DNA of 64,000 nt from Marinobacter sp. 2_MG-2023 (lineage in GTDB: Bacteria; Pseudomonadota; Gammaproteobacteria; Pseudomonadales; Oleiphilaceae), in contig NZ_JAUOPH010000009.1 in the NCBI RefSeq assembly GCF_030546935.1, forward strand, positions 1 to 64,000, given 5' to 3'. The position numbers and the translations under genes were made by a program. Of this stretch, positions 55,987-64,000 are shown one piece after another (positions within the stretch are counted from its first letter, which is position 1; the number at the start of each line of letters is the position of its first letter). The notes under the pieces are model-generated. The model searched no databases. It worked only from the letters and a program-made list of their open reading frames with translations, and had not been told where the DNA came from.

Positions 55987-58317
55987 ATGAAAAAAAGCAG
56001 ATCATCTTCGAAGCCAAATAGAAAATCTCCAAACAAAAACAGCCGGAAGGGGCAAGGGTCCTGGTTCTGGAAAATGTTTATCCGCGTGTCCGCCATAGGC
56101 CTTGTGTTGCTGGCGGGTTGGATGGTCTATCTCGATGCGGTGGTAACCGACCGGTTCGAGGGGCGGCGGTTTGAAGTGCCCTCGCGGGTTTATGCTCGCC
56201 CTCTGGAACTTTACAACGGCGCCGGCGTGAGTTTCGGAGCACTTGAGCGAGAGCTGGCGTTGGCTGGCTACAGAAAAGGTGATGGCGCAAAACCTGGAAG
56301 CTATCGTCGCAACGGCGGGCATTTTACGATCAGTACCCGGGGCTTCCGTTTTCCTGATGGTGATGAGCCGCGGCGCAAGCTTTCGTTGAATATCTATGGC
56401 GACCGGGTTCAGGACTTTTCCGTTTCAGCTGGTGATAGTGCGGCGATTGTAAGGCTGGAACCCGCGCGTATCGGCGGAATTTATCCTGCTCACAAAGAAG
56501 ACCGGATTCTTGTGCGCCTGGATGAGGTTCCGGCTCTGCTGCCTGTTGCGCTGATGGTGGTTGAAGACAGGAAGTTCTACGACCACTTCGGAATTGCTCC
56601 GGTTTCTATCGCTCGCGCCATGCTGGCGAATATGCGCGCCGGGAAAATCGTACAGGGCGGCAGTACTCTTACCCAGCAACTGGTAAAAAACTTCTTTCTT
56701 ACTCGGGATCAGACCCTGCTGCGCAAAGGCAATGAAGCCTTGATGTCGATTCTGCTCGAACTGCATTACGAGAAAGACGACATACTGGAGACCTATCTGA
56801 ACGAAGTGTACCTGGGACAAGCCGGCACCCGGAGTATTAATGGATTCGGGCTTGCCAGTCAGTTCTATTTTGGTGAATCACTGAAAGATCTGGATGTACA
56901 TCAGGTCGCCTTGCTTGTGGGTATGGTCAAAGGGCCGAGCTACTACAATCCTCGCCGCCATCCGGAGCGCGCCACACAGCGCCGGAATCTGGTTATCAGT
57001 GAGATGGAAGATGCAGGCCTTGTTGATGGGCCGAAAGCGGCCCGCGCCCGGGGCTTGCCATTAGGTGTCAGTGCTAAGCCCTCTTACTCGGAGAATCGTT
57101 ATCCTGCCTATATCGATCTTGTTCGAAGGCACCTGGCGCGGGACTACAAAGAAGAGGACTTGCGCAGCGAAGGGCTACGAATATTCACTACACTTAACCC
57201 GGCCATTCAATACGCCGCTGAGTACGCAGTTACGGACACCTTGCCAAGACTGGCCAGCGGCGACACAGCTAAGGCCCTGGAAGCAACACTTGTGGTGACC
57301 GCCAAGGATACGGGGGAAGTGTTGGCTCTCGTTGGCGGAAAAGACCCGCAGTTCGCCGGCTTTAATCGGGCGCTGGACGCCAATCGCCCGATTGGTTCCC
57401 TGATCAAACCTTTTACCTACCTGACAGCGCTGGAGCAACCGGAGCGCTATACGCTGATGACGCCAGTACTGGACAAGTCTTTCACGCTGGAGTTCGACGA
57501 CGGAAAGCGCTGGACACCTAAAAACTACGATGGTGAAGAGCGTGGGGAAGTCCCCCTGCATCGAGCCCTTTCAAAATCATACAATCTTCCGGCGGTCAGG
57601 GTTGGTCTGGATGTTGGTGTCCCGGCTGTTCGCAAGACCCTGCAAGACTTTGGTGTGGTTTCGCCTATTTCTGAATACCCTTCCATGCTACTTGGATCTG
57701 TTGCTATGAGCCCGGTGACCGTCGCTCAGATCTATCAGGGGTTGGCAACATCAGGGTTCAACACGCCGCTGCGTACAATCCGAGAAGTAACAGATGCCGG
57801 AGGGCAGGCACTTTCCCGCTACAGCCTCGAAGTGGATCAGGTTTCAGACCCGGCAGCTGTGCATCTGTTGCAGTATGCAATGCAGGAAACCATGCAGGAA
57901 GGTACTGGTCGCTCGGCTTATTATTCGGTCCCCAAGGAGCTGACCCTCGCCGGCAAAACCGGCACAACGGATGACGGTCGCGATTCATGGTTTGCCGGGT
58001 TCAGCGGTGATTTGCTGGCAGTTGCCTGGGTAGGGCGCGACGATAATGGTCCGACAGTTCTGACAGGCGCCACCGGGGCTTTGCCCGTATGGTCGCGCTT
58101 TATGGCACAGGTGCCACAACACGGGTTTTCCCCAGTGGTGCCCGATGGTGTGAGTTATCATTGGGTCAACCCTGAAAAGCAGGCATTAACCGACGAGTAT
58201 TGCGATAATGCGCGCCTTCTGCCGTTTATATCGGGTAGCGAGCCGACACAGAAAGTGTCCTGTTCTGGTACCCTTGAACGGAAAATTCGAGGCTGGTTTG
58301 AAGGATTGTTCCAATGA
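55987..58317 (+). CDS. mrcB: Penicillin-binding protein 1B
   Basis: PBP1B polymerises and cross-links peptidoglycan in the periplasm. The 776 residues contain a cytoplasmic basic tail, one membrane helix (~27-46), a UB2H-like domain, a GT51 glycosyltransferase (VEDRKFYDHFGI, GGSTLTQQLVKN) and a transpeptidase with SxxK GSLIKPF, SxN SYN and KTG GKTGTTDDGRDSW. I start at 55987 because homology begins at MKKSRSSSK. Its stop overlaps the start of the next gene (ATGA). Confidence 0.96.
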   Translation: MKKSRSSSKPNRKSPNKNSRKGQGSWFWKMFIRVSAIGLVLLAGWMVYLDAVVTDRFEGRRFEVPSRVYARPLELYNGAGVSFGALERELALAGYRKGDGAKPGSYRRNGGHFTISTRGFRFPDGDEPRRKLSLNIYGDRVQDFSVSAGDSAAIVRLEPARIGGIYPAHKEDRILVRLDEVPALLPVALMVVEDRKFYDHFGIAPVSIARAMLANMRAGKIVQGGSTLTQQLVKNFFLTRDQTLLRKGNEALMSILLELHYEKDDILETYLNEVYLGQAGTRSINGFGLASQFYFGESLKDLDVHQVALLVGMVKGPSYYNPRRHPERATQRRNLVISEMEDAGLVDGPKAARARGLPLGVSAKPSYSENRYPAYIDLVRRHLARDYKEEDLRSEGLRIFTTLNPAIQYAAEYAVTDTLPRLASGDTAKALEATLVVTAKDTGEVLALVGGKDPQFAGFNRALDANRPIGSLIKPFTYLTALEQPERYTLMTPVLDKSFTLEFDDGKRWTPKNYDGEERGEVPLHRALSKSYNLPAVRVGLDVGVPAVRKTLQDFGVVSPISEYPSMLLGSVAMSPVTVAQIYQGLATSGFNTPLRTIREVTDAGGQALSRYSLEVDQVSDPAAVHLLQYAMQETMQEGTGRSAYYSVPKELTLAGKTGTTDDGRDSWFAGFSGDLLAVAWVGRDDNGPTVLTGATGALPVWSRFMAQVPQHGFSPVVPDGVSYHWVNPEKQALTDEYCDNARLLPFISGSEPTQKVSCSGTLERKIRGWFEGLFQ

Positions 58318-58883
58318 GTAGGCAAGGTGTTTTTCACGCAGGTATGTTGGCCGCGCTTTTAAGCCTGGCGGGGTGCGCTACCGGCCCGGGAGAGAGTATT
58401 TATGTGCCCGCAGGAGGCCCTGAATCTGCGCCGGAACCACCACGCACCACGGAAAGTAAAGATGAACCGCAAGTCTGGCGCAAAAGCGAACAGCCTGATA
58501 CCAGTGAGCCGGAGCAGGTGCAGCGCAGTAACAAACCGAGTTACCGCGACGCCGGGGACGAACTGTCTCCTGCCGCCCTGAGCCTGGTGCGCGATGCAGA
58601 CAACCTTTTGCAAAGTGGTGATGCCCAGGCAGCCATTGTTCGCTTGGAGCGAGCGCAGCGTATCGCGCCCAGGTCTGCAGAGGTCTATTTCAAACTTTCT
58701 GAAGCTTATGTGGCTGATAATAAGCTGGGGCCGGCTGAGCAGTTTACCCTGAAGGGTTTATCTTTGGCGGGTAACGATACTCGGCTGCAACGAGCAGGTT
58801 GGTTGCTGCTGGCGGATATTCGCCGGGCGCGGGGCAATGTGGCTGGGGCCAGCCAGGCAGAAGAGCGGGCCTCTGCCCTGTAA
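58314..58883 (+). CDS. TPR-containing lipoprotein coupled to mrcB
   Basis: This is a 189-residue lipoprotein with lipobox LLSLAGCATG. A proline/glutamate-rich linker (~25-70) leads to tetratricopeptide-like helices (residues ~85-185; LLQSGDAQAAIVRLERAQRIAPRSAEVYFKLSEAYV). It starts inside the mrcB stop codon (ATGA overlap), so translation is coupled. By position it could modulate PBP1B, in the manner of outer-membrane Lpo activators, but it is not recognisably LpoB. Confidence 0.85.
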   Translation: MSRQGVFHAGMLAALLSLAGCATGPGESIYVPAGGPESAPEPPRTTESKDEPQVWRKSEQPDTSEPEQVQRSNKPSYRDAGDELSPAALSLVRDADNLLQSGDAQAAIVRLERAQRIAPRSAEVYFKLSEAYVADNKLGPAEQFTLKGLSLAGNDTRLQRAGWLLLADIRRARGNVAGASQAEERASAL

Positions 58884-58901
58884 CGCCTTTATATTTGAAT
58901 G

Positions 58902-58930
58902 CTCCTGCCCGGAAACTCCCCGGGCAGGAG
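58902..58930. terminator. Hairpin between convergent TPR and lipase genes
   Basis: A perfect 11-bp stem CTCCTGCCCGG/CCGGGCAGGAG (58902-58912, 58920-58930) has a 7-nt loop. It lies between two converging genes. No strong T run follows on either strand, so termination may be partial. Confidence 0.65.
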
Positions 58931-58940
58931 GCGGTTGTGC

Positions 58941-59870
<930 letters not shown>

Positions 59871-59889
59871 CTACAGTTTGATGTTGTGT

Positions 59890-59897
59890 TTGTTATT
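59890..59897 (-). promoter_or_regulatory. Candidate Crc/Hfq CA motif in the lipA leader
   Basis: The minus strand reads AATAACAA, an exact AAnAAnAA match, within the A/C-rich run AATAACAAACACAACATC. It lies 29 nt upstream of the ATG and about 15 nt upstream of the AGGA site. Hfq/Crc binding here would repress lipase translation. Confidence 0.45.
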
Positions 59898-60131
59898 CAA
59901 ACTGCGGCTCAACCTAACGGGTTGCTCCAGATACTGCATACCTTTGCCGAACGTGCCAAAGTTGCGGGGTGAGGCCTCTGTTTGCTGACTTCCGTATTGT
60001 TCTTGTTAAGTTTGTGCCGTCAGAGCATCTCTAATGAGATGTGGCCATAATTTGATCAGCAGGGGAGTCAAGTCAACGGCGGGAGGGGCAAATCTGATGT
60101 GTTAGCGCTAAAGTGTGACGATGTTCGCGAA

Positions 60132-60168
60132 GCTGGCCCGACGGGACATGTTTCTGTCGTGGGCCAGC
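60132..60168. terminator. Hairpin downstream of hemL
   Basis: GCTGGCCC (60132-60139) pairs with GGGCCAGC (60161-60168), and inner GACA/TGTC can extend the stem. It lies 25 bp past the hemL stop. The T run is on the entry side, not the exit side, so it may stabilise the 3' end rather than terminate. Confidence 0.5.
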
Positions 60169-60192
60169 CCGAAAAATTACGTGCCTGGTGTT

Positions 60193-61473
60193 TTAAAGCG
60201 TCGCCATAACTTTTTTCGCGGCTTTGATGGTATCCGCAATATCCTCATCGGTCAGTGCGGCGCTGGTGAAGCCAGCTTCAAAGGCTGATGGAGCAAGATA
60301 GATTCCCTCTTTCAGCATACCCTGGAAGAACTTCTTGAAGCGTTCCACGTCGCAGGCCATGACCTGCTCAAAGCGCGTAATGCTTGGTTCTTCTGTGAAG
60401 AAAAAGCCAAACATGGCGCCCGCGCCCTGAACCGCCAGCGGAATCCCGGTAGCGTCCGCAGCAGCCTTCAACCCGTCCCGTAGGGCGAGGGTTTTTTCAG
60501 TCAGGCGATCGTGAAAGCCCGGCTCTGAAATAGCATTCAGGGTCGCAAGGCCAGCGCTCATGGCCAGAGGGTTCCCGCTCAGCGTGCCAGCTTGGTAAAC
60601 AGGTCCGAGTGGGGAAATGTATTCCATTATCTCGCGCTTGCCGCCAAACGCGCCAACGGGCAGTCCACCGCCGATGACCTTGCCAAGCGCTGTCAGGTCC
60701 GGGGTTACGCCGTAGAGACCTTGAGCGCCGCCCAGAGATACCCGGAAACCACTCATTACTTCATCAAAAATCAGCACGGATCCGTGCTCGTCACAGACTT
60801 CCCGAAGGCCTTCCAGGAACCCCGGGACCGGGGGGATACAGTTCATGTTGCCAGCGACGGGCTCTACGATAATGGCGGCAATCCGGTCGCCCATTTCTGC
60901 AAAGGTTTTACGCACCCCATCGATATCATTGAAATCGAGAGTCAGCGTGAGTTCTGCCAGACAGGATGGAATGCCGGGAGAGTTAGGCACACCCAGAGTT
61001 AGCGCGCCAGAGCCAGCTTTTACAAGCAGCGAATCCACATGCCCGTGATAGCAACCTTCAAATTTCACGATGATGTCGCGGCCGGTATAGCCCCGGGCCA
61101 GGCGAATGGCGCTCATGGTGGCTTCTGTTCCGGAGTTCACCATGCGCACAAGATCAATGGAGGGCACCAACTCGCACACTTTACGGGCCATATCGGTTTC
61201 AATTGCCGTCGGCGCGCCATAGCCCACACCAAGATCTACCTGTGCATGCAAAGCATCTTTGATGCGCTGATCTGAATGGCCAATAATCATCGGGCCCCAG
61301 GAGCCTATATAATCGATGTACCTCTGACCATCCTCGTCGTAAAGGTACGCGCCCTGGGCATGATTAAAAAAGATCGGGGTGCCGCCCACACCGCGAAACG
61401 CGCGGACCGGTGAGTTAACGCCACCGGGAATGTATTTCTGAGCCTGTTCGAACAGGGTTTCGGAGTGCGTCAT
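60193..61473 (-). CDS. hemL: Glutamate-1-semialdehyde 2,1-aminomutase
   Basis: HemL converts glutamate 1-semialdehyde to 5-aminolevulinate, feeding heme synthesis. It is a PLP class III aminotransferase-fold enzyme of 426 residues. Conserved blocks are [20 protein letters not shown] at the start, [16 protein letters not shown], and the PLP lysine in [17 protein letters not shown]. The ATG overlaps the thiE stop (ATGA). The thiD-thiE-hemL order is the same as in Pseudomonas. Confidence 0.97.
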   Translation of the reverse strand: MTHSETLFEQAQKYIPGGVNSPVRAFRGVGGTPIFFNHAQGAYLYDEDGQRYIDYIGSWGPMIIGHSDQRIKDALHAQVDLGVGYGAPTAIETDMARKVCELVPSIDLVRMVNSGTEATMSAIRLARGYTGRDIIVKFEGCYHGHVDSLLVKAGSGALTLGVPNSPGIPSCLAELTLTLDFNDIDGVRKTFAEMGDRIAAIIVEPVAGNMNCIPPVPGFLEGLREVCDEHGSVLIFDEVMSGFRVSLGGAQGLYGVTPDLTALGKVIGGGLPVGAFGGKREIMEYISPLGPVYQAGTLSGNPLAMSAGLATLNAISEPGFHDRLTEKTLALRDGLKAAADATGIPLAVQGAGAMFGFFFTEEPSITRFEQVMACDVERFKKFFQGMLKEGIYLAPSAFEAGFTSAALTDEDIADTIKAAKKVMATL

Positions 61474-62147
61474 TTGAGAGTGCTCCTGTTATCGGGGTAT
61501 TGAAAGAGTGGGTGGTGGCTGGAAAACAGCCTCTGAAACATTTTTGCTTTCTGTTCGATGTTTTCGGGGCTGCCCCCGAAGAGCCCGCCAACGACCGCCA
61601 ACAGGTCGGCGCCTGCCCGAATAAGCCGCTCACCATTTTCTGTAGTGATGCCGCCGATCGCGGTGACTGGCAGATTGAAGCGTTTTGCTTTGGCCAGTGT
61701 GTCGGTTGCGGCTGCCGGAGCATCCGGTTTGGTTGTTGAGGTAAAGAAGCGACCAAAAGCCAGATAGTCCGCGCCAGCCTCCACGGCCTTTTTGGCCAGC
61801 GTGAGGTCGGCATGGCAAGTGATGCCGATAATCGCGTTATCTCCAAGCAGACGGCGTGCCTCGATGGCAGACCCATCTGACTGGCCAAGATGCACGCCGG
61901 CAGCGCCCACGCGTTTAGCAAGCTCGGCATCATCGTTTATAAGCAGTGGAACATCGGCTGCAGAACATACTGACTGCAGGTTTCTGGCTTGTGCAAGGCG
62001 TTCGGCCATCGGAGCGGACTTTTCGCGGTATTGAACCATTACGGCTCCGCCGCGAATTGCCGCTTCCACCGAGGCAATCAACGTTTCCGGCGAGGTCAGC
62101 TGTCTGTCGGTAATCGCGTAAAGGCCGATTGGTACGGGTGTATTCAT
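61470..62147 (-). CDS. thiE: Thiamine phosphate synthase
   Basis: ThiE joins HMP-pyrophosphate and THZ-phosphate to form thiamine phosphate. The 225 residues form a TIM barrel with [49 protein letters not shown] and [18 protein letters not shown]. The ATG at 62147 overlaps the thiD stop (ATGA) and the stop overlaps hemL, so three genes are tightly coupled. Confidence 0.96.
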   Translation of the reverse strand: MNTPVPIGLYAITDRQLTSPETLIASVEAAIRGGAVMVQYREKSAPMAERLAQARNLQSVCSAADVPLLINDDAELAKRVGAAGVHLGQSDGSAIEARRLLGDNAIIGITCHADLTLAKKAVEAGADYLAFGRFFTSTTKPDAPAAATDTLAKAKRFNLPVTAIGGITTENGERLIRAGADLLAVVGGLFGGSPENIEQKAKMFQRLFSSHHPLFQYPDNRSTLK

Positions 62148-62932
62148 CGTTCCCACAGAATGCCCCGGTCGGGAACCGGCTGGCCTTTGCCCACCTCAAG
62201 TGCGTGCAAAATAGTACGGTGCACATAGTTCTGGGCTTGAGAGATGGCTGCACGGGGTGAGAGCCCCTGAGCTCGCCCGGCTGCAATGGCGGCTGCAAGC
62301 GTGCAGCCGGTACCGTGGTATTCGCCGCCAATGCGCTCGATATGCCACGTCATGGGCGTCGGTGAATGGTTGTAAAGGGTATTTGTAATGCGAATGCCGG
62401 TGCCGTGGCCGCCCGTCGCAAGTACTGACACGCAGCCTTTATCGAGCAATTTGCGTGCAGCCTCGTCCGGATTGGCGCTTTCGCCCAGCAGAGCAAGTTC
62501 TTCACCGTTCGGGGTGATCATCTCGGCCAATGGGAAAAGCCGCCCTTTCATGCGGGCAAGAATATCTTCATCCGCAAGATCACCTCCCCCAGCTGCCTTG
62601 ACTACCGGGTCGGTAATAACCGGAATTTCCGGGTGTTTTTCAAGGAACTCTACGAGTACATCAACAACCGCAGCGTTTCCCAGGGCGCCGGTTTTGATGG
62701 CGTGTATGGGGGCGTCGTTGGAAATGCATTGGAGTTGCTGGCGAATCAGCTCGGGGTCCACAGCTTCGGCACCGTACACGTTTCTGGTGTCCTGGACAGT
62801 CAGGCAGCTGAGCACCGGTAGCGGGTGGCACCCCAGTGAAGTAATGGCCTGAATGTCCGCCTGGATGCCGGCGCCGCCGGAAGGGTCCAGGCCCGAAAGA
62901 ACAAGTACCTGAGGGCGGGTGTAGTATCTGAT
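62144..62932 (-). CDS. thiD: Hydroxymethylpyrimidine/phosphomethylpyrimidine kinase with ATC start
   Basis: ThiD phosphorylates HMP and HMP-P for thiamine synthesis. The first ATG/GTG/TTG in this frame is a GTG at 62815, but that start would drop the essential N-terminus. The frame continues upstream with full homology: RPQVLVLSGLDPSGGAGIQ, then LGCHPLPVLSCLTVQDT. Before that comes only GVLAIRYYTRP after a stop codon at 62945-62947 (the hemJ stop). No ATG, GTG or TTG occurs there. An ATC at 62932, eight bases after GGGAG, aligns with the family start and gives 262 residues. The C-terminal GTGCTLAAAIA anion-hole motif is intact. Confidence 0.88.
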   Translation of the reverse strand: MRYYTRPQVLVLSGLDPSGGAGIQADIQAITSLGCHPLPVLSCLTVQDTRNVYGAEAVDPELIRQQLQCISNDAPIHAIKTGALGNAAVVDVLVEFLEKHPEIPVITDPVVKAAGGGDLADEDILARMKGRLFPLAEMITPNGEELALLGESANPDEAARKLLDKGCVSVLATGGHGTGIRITNTLYNHSPTPMTWHIERIGGEYHGTGCTLAAAIAAGRAQGLSPRAAISQAQNYVHRTILHALEVGKGQPVPDRGILWER

Positions 62933-62944
62933 GGCTAAAACTCC

Positions 62945-63367
62945 CTAGAAAGGTCTGACGACGGCGAGAATAACAACTGCCAGCAAGACGAATACCGGCA
63001 ACTCATTGAACCAGCGGTAGAATACATGGCCGCGTGTGTTGAGATCATCACGAAACACTTTTACCAGGTGTCCGCAATAAAAGTGATAAACGATCAGTAA
63101 GGCCACAAGCACCAGTTTCGCGTGTAGCCAGCCCTGGCTGAAGTAGCCGGTTACATTATAACTAAGTAGCCACAGGCCAAAGATCACAGTGGCAATCATC
63201 GAAGGTGTCGCAATGCCCCGATAGAGTTTCCGTTCCATGACTTTGAAACGTTCACGCCCCGGCTCATCCTCGCAGGCGGCATGATATACAAACAGTCTTG
63301 GTAGATAAAAGATGCCGGCGAACCAGCACACCATGGAAATAATGTGGAAGGCTTTAACCCACAGCAT
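62945..63367 (-). CDS. hemJ: HemJ-family protoporphyrinogen IX oxidase
   Basis: HemJ oxidises protoporphyrinogen IX in the inner membrane of bacteria lacking HemG or HemY. The 140 residues have four membrane helices and the conserved start MLWVKAFHIISMVCWFAGIFYLPRLFVYH, including the histidine of the heme site, and later WLHAKLVLVALLIVYH. It lies immediately upstream of thiD-thiE-hemL, so two heme genes bracket two thiamine genes. The ClC channel gene ends 3 nt before its start. Confidence 0.93.
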   Translation of the reverse strand: MLWVKAFHIISMVCWFAGIFYLPRLFVYHAACEDEPGRERFKVMERKLYRGIATPSMIATVIFGLWLLSYNVTGYFSQGWLHAKLVLVALLIVYHFYCGHLVKVFRDDLNTRGHVFYRWFNELPVFVLLAVVILAVVRPF

Positions 63368-63370
63368 TGA

Positions 63371-64000
63371 TCAGCTCCGTCGATATTGATAATAGCTTTC
63401 GATGTCAGATTTAAGCACTACGCCATAAATCCGTTGAATCATTGGCGCCACGTGGCGTTGTACGTAAAGAGCTTCGGCGCTGGTTGTTTCAAACTCATTC
63501 AGTGCTTCTTCGAGTGTGGCCTGATACTGCACCGGCGCAATGTCACGCCGGTTGGCAGGGATATCCATCAGATCAATGGATTTCGGTGCCTCAGTCTCCT
63601 CATCGCTCGGAATTTTCTCGGAGTCTTCCAGATATCGCGCGAGGTCGACAGCCGGCAGCAGAGAAGTTGGTCCGTTACTGCCTTCAACCACCAGCCATTT
63701 CGGTTCTGCAGTAAGCGCTTTTCGTGCTTCTTCGGCTGTCAGGTGTCTCTCGATACGCAGAATACTCTTGTCCATGATCGCGGCCACAGAGACCCTGCGC
63801 AAGGCCTGAATAACCGGTGAACTCTGATAACTCAGCCCCTGGCTTTTCAACACGGTCAGGAACAGGGATTTTTTTCCGAAAGCCTCGCTGGTGATGAGGG
63901 TCGAGATGGTGATGATAAGCATGCCCGGGAGAATGATGTGAGGGTTCCGGGTCAGTTCCATGAGTGCCATGAGCGCAGCCAGCGGTGCTTGCAATACTGC
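63371..64000 (-). CDS. ClC-family chloride channel/transporter with CBS domains (5' end outside window)
   Basis: This is the C-terminal part (about 210 residues) of a ClC channel. The frame runs off the right edge: AVLQAPLAALMALMEL, part of a ClC helix, is followed by a membrane helix (IILPGMLIITISTLITSEAFG). A cytoplasmic region with CBS-like sequence follows (VSVAAIMDKSILRIERHLTAEEARKALTAEP, then VQYQATLEEALNEFETTSAEALYV). Nucleotide regulation through CBS is inferred. The TTG at 63994 is not the real start. Confidence 0.9.
   Translation of the reverse strand, partial: AVLQAPLAALMALMELTRNPHIILPGMLIITISTLITSEAFGKKSLFLTVLKSQGLSYQSSPVIQALRRVSVAAIMDKSILRIERHLTAEEARKALTAEPKWLVVEGSNGPTSLLPAVDLARYLEDSEKIPSDEETEAPKSIDLMDIPANRRDIAPVQYQATLEEALNEFETTSAEALYVQRHVAPMIQRIYGVVLKSDIESYYQYRRS

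Noticed and set aside
59945..59959. Sigma-54 promoter upstream of lipA
   Set aside because: The -24 box is perfect, but the GG to GC distance is eight bases instead of the required ten.

Overview
This is a chromosomal window from a gammaproteobacterium. Gene order and protein character point to Marinobacter or a close relative. Several blocks follow the Pseudomonas aeruginosa order as I remember it: pyrE-crc-rph-yicC-gmk-rpoZ-spoT-ridA-oxyR-recG-HDOD, rpsU-dnaG-rpoD beside tsaD-plsY-folB-folK-like, and dksA-gluQ-cbrA-cbrB-crcZ-pcnB-folK-panB-panC-pgi. FadL-type porins and lipid-related genes fit a marine lipid or hydrocarbon user. Housekeeping genes dominate; I see no insertion sequences, prophage or CRISPR array.

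Layout. 1-3.5 kb: pilT (cut by the left edge), pilU and a FadL-like porin. 3.5-9.3 kb: a small unknown protein, polA, a DUF2782 protein, a phasin-like protein, a DUF4124 protein and pyrE. 9.35-18.7 kb: crc, a long inverted-repeat element, rph, yicC, a pseudouridine synthase, a tandem Usp protein, gmk, rpoZ, spoT, ridA and an epimerase. 18.7-24 kb: oxyR, recG, a YbaK-like/HDOD protein and DUF2489. 24-33.1 kb: a molybdopterin oxidoreductase, an Ig-like lipoprotein paired with a second FadL-type porin, and a group of envelope lipoproteins. 33.5-37.7 kb: a CAU-anticodon tRNA (probably Ile2) and the macromolecular synthesis operon. 38-45.9 kb: tsaD, plsY, folB, two folK paralogues, pgi, panC, panB and pcnB. 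46-52.6 kb: the CbrAB region. 52.7-64 kb: sfsA, a Rieske protein, a pentapeptide protein, a kinase fusion, mrcB, a TPR lipoprotein, a family I lipase without its foldase, hemJ-thiD-thiE-hemL, and a ClC channel cut by the right edge.

The most interesting signal is in the 0.7 kb between cbrB and pcnB, which holds no convincing protein gene. On the minus strand it carries three TGTTAC elements (one paired with GTAACA), a sigma-54 promoter with exact GG-N10-GC spacing, a transcript expected to begin GCACAACAACAA, five A-rich AAnAAnAA tracts, and a hairpin terminator about 387 nt downstream. This is the architecture of the Hfq/Crc-titrating RNA CrcZ of Pseudomonas. With crc about 36 kb away, the window holds CbrA, CbrB, CrcZ and Crc of the carbon catabolite repression cascade; only Hfq is missing. 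AAnAAnAA motifs also lie close upstream of the ribosome-binding sites of the lipase and the second FadL-type porin, so these are candidate Crc/Hfq targets.

Other points of note are a thiD reading frame whose only sensible start is ATC, the absence of panD next to panBC, a small ORF overlapping the cbrA start, and a Crc protein whose nuclease motifs are degraded.
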